NCBI GenBank assembly: GCA_002773575.1
Contig: PFAT01000017.1
Coordinates: forward strand, 955 to 20,128
DNA length: 19,174 bases
Reading direction: 5' to 3'
From: Candidatus Falkowbacteria bacterium CG10_big_fil_rev_8_21_14_0_10_44_15
Lineage (GTDB): Bacteria > Patescibacteriota > Patescibacteriia > Patescibacteriales > XYC2-FULL-47-12
The position numbers and the translations under genes are program-made. How positions within the stretch are numbered: position 1 is the first letter of the stretch; the number at the start of each line of letters is the position of its first letter. The notes beneath the pieces were generated by a model. It ran no database searches and was not told where the DNA came from. It saw nothing but the letters and a program-made list of their open reading frames with translations. Of the stretch, positions 13,742-19,174 are shown piece by piece.

Positions 13742-13796
13742 TAACTTCCGATATTAAGCAATTTAATATCCTAATATCCAATATCTTAATATCTAA
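13742..13796. repeat. GATATT tandem repeat after dnaK
   Basis: Read on the minus strand, directly after the dnaK TAA, are TTA then GATATTAA, GATATTG, GATATTAG, GATATTAA, in the 8-7-8 spacing seen after grpE and dnaJ. A short inverted remnant (TTAATATCGG) follows. This copy fills the first 50 bases of the 140-base gap before purF. Confidence 0.85.
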
Positions 13797-15698
13797 TTAT
13801 TTCTTATCGTCTACCACTTCCCCCTCAATCGGCCCTTCTTTATCTTTCTTTTCTCCGCCATTCTGCCCTGCTTGGCTCGCCGAAGCGCCTGGCGCGGAGG
13901 CGGCTTGGTACATCGCCGCGCCGATCTTTTGCGCCACAGCGTTTAATTCCTCCATTGCTTTTTTAACTGCTTCAGTATCCGCGCTGTCTTTTATTTTTTT
14001 CAGCGCTTCCACTTTTTCTTCCAATTCTTTTTTGTCTTCCGGCTTTATTTTAGTTTCCTGTTCTTTAATTAATTTTTCGGTCGTAAAAATAACCGCGTCC
14101 GCCTGATTTTTAATTTCCACTTGCTCTTTTTTCTGCTTGTCTTCGGCCGCGTGCAGTTCCGCTTCTTTACGCATTTTTTCTATTTCTTCTTTGGACAAAC
14201 CGGAAGAAGAAGTAATAGTGATATGCTGTTCTTTGCCGCTCGCTTTGTCGCGTGCTTTAACGTTTAAAATACCGTTGGCGTCAATGTCAAAAGTTACTTC
14301 CACCTGCGGCACTCCCCGCGGCGCCGGCGGAATGCCGTCCAAAATAAATCTGCCTAAAGTTTTATTGTCGCTTGCCATCGGCCGTTCGCCTTGCAAAACG
14401 TGAATTTCAACCGAAGTCTGGCTGTCAGCCGCGGTGGAGAATACTTGCGATTTAGATGTAGGAATAGTGGTATTGCGTTCAATCAAAGGCGTGGCCACGC
14501 CGCCCAAAGTTTCAATGCCTAAAGTTAAAGGAGTTACGTCCAAGAGTAAAATGTCTTTTACTTCGCCCTGTAAAACGCCGGCTTGCACGGCCGCACCCAA
14601 AGCGACCACTTCGTCCGGGTTCACGGAAATATTGGGCTTGCGCTTAAAAAATTCCTCCACTTTTTTTATCACGAGCGGCATTCTGGTCTGCCCGCCGACT
14701 AAAATCACCTCTTCAATGTCTTCCACTTTCATCTTCGCGTCCGCGAGCGCCTTGCGGCAGGGCTCCATTGTCTGTTCCACCAAATCCCCCACCAGCTCCT
14801 CCAATTTCGCGCGCGTTAATTTCATTACCAGATGCTTCGGCCCTTCCGCGTCCGAGGTGATAAAAGGCTGATTAATTTCCGACTCCGCCGTTGTGGACAG
14901 TTCAATTTTGGCTTTTTCCGCCGCTTCTTTTATTCTCTGCAACGCCAAAGTGTCTTTGGACAAATCAATTCCCTGCTCTTTTTTAAATTCCGCCACGATG
15001 TAATCAATAATCCGTTTGTCAAAATCTTCGCCGCCCAAATGCGTGTCGCCATTGGTGGCTTTTACTTCCACCGTATCGTCGCCGATATCCAGTACCGATA
15101 CGTCAAAAGTGCCGCCGCCTAAATCGTAGACCGCGATTTGCTGGCCTTTTTTCTTGTCAAAACCGTAAGCTAAAGCGGCCGCAGTCGGTTCGTTAATAAT
15201 ACGCTTGACATCCAAACCGGCGATGCGCCCGGCGTCTTTAGTGGCTTGTCTTTGCGAGTCGTCAAAATAAGCCGGCACCGTGATAATGGCTTCCGTAATT
15301 TTTTCGCCCAATTTTTCTTCCGCGTCGGCTTTTAGTTTTTGTAAAATAAAAGCGGATATTTCCTGCGGGCTGTATTCTTTGCCCTGCATAACTACTTTTA
15401 CGCCCTCGCCGCTTTGCACGATTTTATAAGGATAAACTTTGATGTCGCGCTGAACTTCCGAGTCGGAAAATTTCCGGCCGATTAAGCGCTTCACGGCGGT
15501 AATGGTATTGGCGTGATTGGTTACGGCCTGCCGTTTGGCGATTTGGCCGATTAAGCGTTCGCCGGCTTTGGAAATCGCGACAATGGAAGGAGTAGTTCTC
15601 GCCCCTTCTTTATTTTCAATAATTTTCGGCTGGCCGCCTTCCATAATGGCCATGGCGGAATTAGTAGTGCCGAGGTCAATGCCTAAGATTTTGGACAT
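13797..15698 (-). CDS. dnaK: Chaperone protein DnaK (Hsp70)
   Basis: This ATP-driven Hsp70 folds and protects proteins with DnaJ and GrpE. The product is 633 residues and looks complete. The ATPase domain has IDLGTTNSA near the start, ITVPAYFDDSQRQAT, VYDLGGGTFDVSVLD and VILVGGQTRMP. The linker is DILLLDVTPLTLGIET. The substrate domain includes ERNTTIPT and IPPAPRGVPQVEVTFDIDANG. The helical lid ends in an acidic EGEVVDDKK tail typical of bacterial DnaK. It lies 143 bases after grpE and is probably read from the CIRCE-controlled hrcA transcript. A weak A/T-rich promoter-like pair at 15715-15743 is possible but not trusted. Confidence 0.98.
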   Translation of the reverse strand: MSKILGIDLGTTNSAMAIMEGGQPKIIENKEGARTTPSIVAISKAGERLIGQIAKRQAVTNHANTITAVKRLIGRKFSDSEVQRDIKVYPYKIVQSGEGVKVVMQGKEYSPQEISAFILQKLKADAEEKLGEKITEAIITVPAYFDDSQRQATKDAGRIAGLDVKRIINEPTAAALAYGFDKKKGQQIAVYDLGGGTFDVSVLDIGDDTVEVKATNGDTHLGGEDFDKRIIDYIVAEFKKEQGIDLSKDTLALQRIKEAAEKAKIELSTTAESEINQPFITSDAEGPKHLVMKLTRAKLEELVGDLVEQTMEPCRKALADAKMKVEDIEEVILVGGQTRMPLVIKKVEEFFKRKPNISVNPDEVVALGAAVQAGVLQGEVKDILLLDVTPLTLGIETLGGVATPLIERNTTIPTSKSQVFSTAADSQTSVEIHVLQGERPMASDNKTLGRFILDGIPPAPRGVPQVEVTFDIDANGILNVKARDKASGKEQHITITSSSGLSKEEIEKMRKEAELHAAEDKQKKEQVEIKNQADAVIFTTEKLIKEQETKIKPEDKKELEEKVEALKKIKDSADTEAVKKAMEELNAVAQKIGAAMYQAASAPGASASQAGQNGGEKKDKEGPIEGEVVDDKK

Positions 15699-15764
15699 AA
15701 TTTTAAATTTTTAATTATTAATTTTATAATTTTTAATTTTCAAACGATTTTCAATTATATTCTT

Positions 15765-15804
15765 CACGGGATTGCTTCTCCCGCAGTATTGCGGGGCGGG
15801 AATG
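15765..15804. repeat. Degenerate hairpin repeat between grpE and dnaK
   Basis: This short GC-rich palindromic stretch starts ACGGGATTGC and ends GCGGGAATGAC, with CCCGC and GCGGG words inside. The last 11 bases equal the outer end of the paired hairpin elements found at 5152, 5924 and 8216. The rest differs. It looks like a diverged or related member of that family, here 67 bases before the dnaK start. Confidence 0.5.
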
Positions 15805-15810
15805 ACAATT

Positions 15811-15846
15811 CTAAATATCCTAATATCTAATATCCTAATATCTAAT
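15811..15846. repeat. GATATT tandem repeat overlapping the grpE stop
   Basis: Read on the minus strand the grpE TAG stop is itself part of the repeat: TTA, GATATTAG, GATATTA, GATATTAG, GATATTTA, again with 8-7-8 spacing. This is the third chaperone gene in the window to be followed at once by this repeat. No inverted partner is present here. Confidence 0.85.
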
Positions 15847-16339
15847 TTGTAATTTTTTCTATATAAACTACTACCTTAGCTGGTTGCACTACCCTCTCTT
15901 GCAACTTATACCCTATCTTCACCACCTTCGCAATTTTATTATTTAATTTTTCGTCTTCAGTTTCTGTTTTTTCCACTGCTTCGTGTTCGGCCGGATTAAA
16001 TTCAGAATCAACCGGATTAATGATTTGCACGCCGTTGTCTTTTAAAATATTTTCAAACTGCTTGATCACATGCTTAATGCCTTTTAGCCAGGCGTCATGA
16101 TTATTCTCATCGGCATGTTCCAGCGAAGTTTTCAAATTTTCATACACGGGCAAAATCTCCATTAGCAAAGCGCTGTTGGCAAATTTCACGAACTCCGCCT
16201 TTTCTTTGGCGGTTTCTTTCTGCAAATTCTGGTAATCCGCCAGCGCGCGCTTCCATTTATACTCCAAATCTTTAATAGTTTCGTTGATTTTTTCTTGTTC
16301 TTCGCTGTCTTCAGTTTTGGTATCTTTTTGATTGTCCAT
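15842..16339 (-). CDS. grpE: Nucleotide exchange factor GrpE
   Basis: GrpE releases ADP from DnaK. The 165-residue protein begins with an acidic, disordered stretch (about 1-20), then a long helix for dimerisation (about 20-60, containing KWKRALADYQNLQKE), a helical bundle with ILPVYENLKTSLEHA, and the C-terminal beta domain with FNPAEHEAVE and the family-typical GYKLQERVVQPAKVVV ending (148-160). The length is slightly below average. It is the second gene of hrcA-grpE-dnaK, 145 bases after hrcA. No Shine-Dalgarno is seen. Confidence 0.96.
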   Translation of the reverse strand: MDNQKDTKTEDSEEQEKINETIKDLEYKWKRALADYQNLQKETAKEKAEFVKFANSALLMEILPVYENLKTSLEHADENNHDAWLKGIKHVIKQFENILKDNGVQIINPVDSEFNPAEHEAVEKTETEDEKLNNKIAKVVKIGYKLQERVVQPAKVVVYIEKITN

Positions 16340-16350
16340 AGATATCTATA

Positions 16351-16484
16351 AAATTTCTAATTAACCTAATTATTCTAATTAGTCTAAATAATGAACAACG
16401 CCCAATACATTAATAACTAATTTATTATTAGACATTCATTAGTTGGGATTTATTTAGGTCAATTAGAAATTAGAATAATTAAAA
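16351..16484. repeat. Nested imperfect palindrome between hrcA and grpE
   Basis: The 145-base gap is almost entirely palindromic and A/T rich. The outer arms at 16354-16369 and 16454-16469 match over 16 bases with one mismatch. Further CTAATT/AATTAG words flank them. An inner CCCAAT...TTGGG pair (about 16399-16446) encloses CTAATTTATTATTAG. It begins right after the hrcA stop. It may be a miniature inverted-repeat element, an mRNA stabilising structure, or a processing site. Confidence 0.6.
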
Positions 16485-17165
16485 TTATTTAAGGTTTTGC
16501 CTGATATATTCCACCAACCCCAAACACTTGTCATAATCCATCCGCACCGGACCGATGATGCCGAACATGCCGTACTCGCTGTTGCTTTGGTATTTAGTGA
16601 TGACCGCTCCGCAAAAAGCGCCGAAAGGGTTGTCGTCGCCGATTAAAATTTGCGGCTCGGCGGTGGTTTGAGGATATAATTCGTTAATAATTTCTTCCAT
16701 TTGGTCAATGACGTGGGAAACGTCAATCACCTTACTCGCCGGCGCGAACTCCGGTTGCGACAATAAATTGGAAATGCCGGTGTAGTACAAATCGTTGCGG
16801 CTGAACGCCCAAAAAACCGCCAGTCCCGCCAGGTCGGCTAAATCTTTCGCCGTCTGTTTTAGGGATACCTCTTCGTCGCCCCGGAAGTCGCTGAAATTTT
16901 TCGTATCTTTGGCGGCGGGTTGCTTAGGCGATAAAAAATTACGGATATAAAATTGGTAGGCTTTAATGGTCGGGATGCGGCCGGCGGAAGTATGCGGCTG
17001 GTGGATATATCCTTCTTCTTCCAGTTTTACTAATTCATTGCGCACTGTCGCCGGACTGTAAGGCAATCTGAATTTTTCCACTAAAAAACCCGAGCTGATA
17101 GGTTCCGCCGTTTTGATGTACTCTTTGATGATAATTTTTAGCAGTTCCTGCTGCCTTAGTTCCAT
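16485..17165 (-). CDS. hrcA: Heat-inducible transcription repressor HrcA, short form
   Basis: HrcA represses chaperone genes by binding CIRCE and is inactivated on heat stress. The N-terminal winged helix (1-70) is well kept, with SPATVRNELVKLEEEGYIHQPHTSAGRIPT (37-66) being highly typical. The C-terminus retains the family end MFGIIGPVRMDYDKCLGLVEYIRQNL. At 226 residues it is about 110 shorter than the usual 340. The middle, including the inserted dimerisation region, is reduced. The wing and the end are intact, so this looks like a compact form and not a broken gene. The ATG lies 2-3 bases after the predicted transcription start, so the message is probably leaderless. It leads hrcA-grpE-dnaK. 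Confidence 0.95.
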   Translation of the reverse strand: MELRQQELLKIIIKEYIKTAEPISSGFLVEKFRLPYSPATVRNELVKLEEEGYIHQPHTSAGRIPTIKAYQFYIRNFLSPKQPAAKDTKNFSDFRGDEEVSLKQTAKDLADLAGLAVFWAFSRNDLYYTGISNLLSQPEFAPASKVIDVSHVIDQMEEIINELYPQTTAEPQILIGDDNPFGAFCGAVITKYQSNSEYGMFGIIGPVRMDYDKCLGLVEYIRQNLK

Positions 17166-17173
17166 ATATTTCC

Positions 17174-17202
17174 AGTATAAAAAATTAGCACTCCCTTGTC
17201 AA
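17174..17202 (-). promoter_or_regulatory. Heat-shock promoter of hrcA overlapping CIRCE
   Basis: On the minus strand TTGACA (17197-17202), 17 bases and TATACT (17174-17179) form a strong sigma-70 promoter. The -35 lies within the CIRCE spacer. Transcription should begin about 17167, two bases before the hrcA ATG. HrcA bound to CIRCE would therefore cover the -35. Confidence 0.85.
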
Positions 17203-17211
17203 GAGTGCTAA
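17185..17211. promoter_or_regulatory. CIRCE operator (HrcA binding site)
   Basis: TTAGCACTC, nine bases, GAGTGCTAA is a perfect match to the CIRCE consensus inverted repeat. It overlaps the hrcA promoter and is the only copy I found in the window. Known HrcA biology says it gives autoregulated heat-shock control of hrcA and the genes transcribed with it, here likely grpE and dnaK. Confidence 0.97.
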
Positions 17212-17242
17212 TTATTGAAAAATTATATTATTTTTTGTTTTC

Positions 17243-17259
17243 CCTGCCTCGCCGGCAGG
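17243..17259. repeat. CCTGCC hairpin after the PBP2 gene
   Basis: CCTGCC (17243-17248) and GGCAGG (17254-17259) form a 6-bp stem 18 bases downstream of the PBP2 stop. No T-run follows on the minus strand, so it is not a classic terminator. The words match the GC-rich hairpins in the tRNA-Thr locus. Confidence 0.45.
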
Positions 17260-17276
17260 CGGGTTGCTTTAATGTT

Positions 17277-19109
17277 TTAATGGCTTCTTGTCCCAAAATA
17301 CCACTCCAGCACTCTTTTGGCAACCGGCACGGCGGCCTCGGTCGCTTCCCCGCCTTCTTCCACGATAACAGTAATCACGATTTCAGGGTTCTCAAAGGGC
17401 GCAAAACCAGTGAACCAAGAATGTGTTTTCTCGCTTAAATCACTGGACCATTGCGCGCTGCCGGTTTTGCCGGCGGAAGTTACCGGCAGAGAGTCCAAAC
17501 TAAGGCAGCTGCCGTAAGTAACGCAATCGCGCATTCCCTGCCGGACCAGTTTAAAATTTTCTTCCTCAATAAAATCGTGGCGCAAAATTTTCGGCTCTAT
17601 TATCTGCGCCGTTTCGTCTTGGCCGTTCAATAATTCTTTGACTAAATGCGGCTGGTACAAAATGCCGCCGTTCGCGAACACCGCCGTGTACGCCGCTACC
17701 TGCAGCGGCGTTGCCGTTATGTCTCCTTGGCCGATAGCCAAATGATAAGTGTCGCCGATATACCATATTTCTTTTTTAACGCTCTCTTTCCATTCTTTGG
17801 ACGGCAGAAAGCCGGCTGCCTCGCCCGGCAAATCTATGCCCAAGGGCTGGCCTAAGCCGAACAGATGGGCGTAATCGGTAATGCGCTGCACTCCCAAACC
17901 GGTAAAATCATTGTACCCTCCGCCCAAATAGTAAAAATAAGTGTTTACTGACCAAGCCAGGGCTTTACGGATATCGGTTAGGCCGTGGCCGCCCGCTTTC
18001 CAATCGGGAAAAAACCATTCTTTAATCCGCAACCCGCCCGCGCTGTTAATCAAAGTATTGGCAGTTACGACATTTTCCTGCAGCGCGGCGGCCGCCACTA
18101 TCGGCTTAAAAGTTGAGCCGGTGGGAAATTCTCCGCTGACCGCGCGGTTAAACAACGGCTGATTGGGGTCAGAAATCAGCTGCTGATAAATTTTCGAACT
18201 AATTTTTGCCGCAAAATCATTACTGTTAAAACTAGGCAGGCTGACTAAAGCCATTATCTCTCCGTTGGCGGGGTTAAGGGCAACCGCGGCGGCTTTACTC
18301 GCTCCCACCGCCGTTAGTTGCGCCGATAATTCTTGCTCTAACTTGGATTGTAAAGCGCTGTTAATCGCTAATAACAAATTATATCCGTCCTCTTTTTTTA
18401 ATTCATTAATGACGCGTTTTTCTTTTCCTAGAGCGTCTACCTCAATGTATTTTTCTCCGTACCGGCCCCTTAATTGCTTCTCCCAGATTTTTTCTAACCC
18501 CGTCTTGCCGACATAATCAGTGAGGGCGTACGCTGGCTGGTACCGTTCATATTCTTCGGGAGTGATAATTCCGGTATAACCTAAAATGTGCGAACTCGAC
18601 AGACTGGGCAGCCGATATTGCCTTTGGGAAGACAAGCCGACGGTTACTCCGGGCATGTCTTTGGTCGCTAACATCAGTTTCATTGCTTGCGGATAGCCGA
18701 TTTTATCGGCGACTGTCTGCGGTTGATAAGCCGCTAACGTATTCTGCCGGTACTGCATTAATAAATAATCTAAATCGGTAGCGGCTCCTTCTCCTAAAAT
18801 ATCGCCGATAGCTTTAGTAATCGCCAGGTTATTCATCCCTTTTGGTTCCCGAGCCATTAGGTCGGCGGGGATAACTTGCAGATAAAATACCGGTATGTTA
18901 TCAACTAAAATATGCCGCTCGGAGTCATAAATCACTCCGCGGTCAGCCATAATTCTTTGCTGGCGAATGCGATTATACTGGGCAAGCTCTTGATAGTAAG
19001 GCCCGCGGTATAACTGCAGCCAGGCGGCTCTGCCGAGTAACAATAAAAAACTGGCGGCGATAATTACCAGCAGCCAATTTACTTTGGGCAAAGAGATGTT
19101 GCGCCCCAT
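17277..19109 (-). CDS. mrdA: Penicillin-binding protein 2 (transpeptidase), N-terminus possibly longer
   Basis: This class B PBP cross-links peptidoglycan during cell elongation. It has a membrane anchor (about residues 11-30), a dimerisation/pedestal domain starting RIMADRGVIYD (52-62), and a transpeptidase domain with GSTFK (331-335, nucleophile S332), SVN (387-389) and KTGSAQ (548-553). The length from this ATG is 610 residues. C529 and C535 lie just before the KTG motif in the exported domain and could form a disulfide. GGAGAG lies 5 bases before the ATG at 19109, supporting this start. However, the frame stays open to the window edge with a plausible acidic sequence (RLRWTEEGLLGEREAE), so the real start may lie outside. 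No elongasome partner (rodA, mreBCD) is seen. Confidence 0.95.
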   Translation of the reverse strand: MGRNISLPKVNWLLVIIAASFLLLLGRAAWLQLYRGPYYQELAQYNRIRQQRIMADRGVIYDSERHILVDNIPVFYLQVIPADLMAREPKGMNNLAITKAIGDILGEGAATDLDYLLMQYRQNTLAAYQPQTVADKIGYPQAMKLMLATKDMPGVTVGLSSQRQYRLPSLSSSHILGYTGIITPEEYERYQPAYALTDYVGKTGLEKIWEKQLRGRYGEKYIEVDALGKEKRVINELKKEDGYNLLLAINSALQSKLEQELSAQLTAVGASKAAAVALNPANGEIMALVSLPSFNSNDFAAKISSKIYQQLISDPNQPLFNRAVSGEFPTGSTFKPIVAAAALQENVVTANTLINSAGGLRIKEWFFPDWKAGGHGLTDIRKALAWSVNTYFYYLGGGYNDFTGLGVQRITDYAHLFGLGQPLGIDLPGEAAGFLPSKEWKESVKKEIWYIGDTYHLAIGQGDITATPLQVAAYTAVFANGGILYQPHLVKELLNGQDETAQIIEPKILRHDFIEEENFKLVRQGMRDCVTYGSCLSLDSLPVTSAGKTGSAQWSSDLSEKTHSWFTGFAPFENPEIVITVIVEEGGEATEAAVPVAKRVLEWYFGTRSH

Positions 19110-19174
19110 TTTCTCTCCGGCGGTTTCCGCTTCTCGTTCTCCCAGCAGGCCTTCTTCGGTCCAACGCAGGCGAT

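Overview
The window looks like a chromosome fragment from a Patescibacteria (Candidate Phyla Radiation) genome. This is inferred from protein character and not from a marker search. The signs are a very short HrcA, a membrane Clp-like protein with a DnaJ-type zinc ribbon, a small S26-like membrane peptidase, a WecA/TagO-like transferase with a variant active site, few Shine-Dalgarno sequences, at least two probably leaderless promoters, and A/T-rich intergenic DNA full of short repeats. TGA is used as a normal stop (recR, pyrD), so the lineages that recode UGA are unlikely.

Layout. Bases 1-385 hold a tRNA-Thr(GGT) locus with one intact gene, one chimeric copy, and the two halves of a third gene separated by about 230 bases. 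A BdbC/DsbB-type disulfide oxidoreductase follows on the minus strand (434-988). A pyrD-pyrC pair (1196-3606, plus) ends at a clear terminator. A plus-strand replication/repair operon runs dnaB, ybaB, a nucleotidyltransferase, recR and a small membrane protein (3751-6791), and ends at a terminator shared with the convergent rplU. Everything from 6818 to the right edge is on the minus strand. Read 5' to 3' it is PBP2, CIRCE-hrcA, grpE, dnaK, purF, dnaJ, an S26-like peptidase, the membrane Clp-like protein, the WecA/TagO-like transferase and rplU.

How the genes work together. hrcA, grpE, dnaK and dnaJ form the HrcA/CIRCE heat-shock set. purF, with its own terminator, sits between dnaK and dnaJ. 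The Clp-like protein and S26-like peptidase next to dnaJ suggest a membrane quality-control link, which is only inferred. The disulfide oxidoreductase has plausible clients here: the S26-like protein and PBP2 each carry two cysteines in their predicted extracytoplasmic parts. PyrD, PyrC and PurF show some nucleotide biosynthesis capacity.

The strongest patterns outside the genes are two repeat families. One is a paired inverted hairpin element (three copies) that always ends 8-11 bases before a start codon. The other is a GATATT-based 8-7-8 tandem repeat that begins at or within nine bases of the stop codons of grpE, dnaK and dnaJ.
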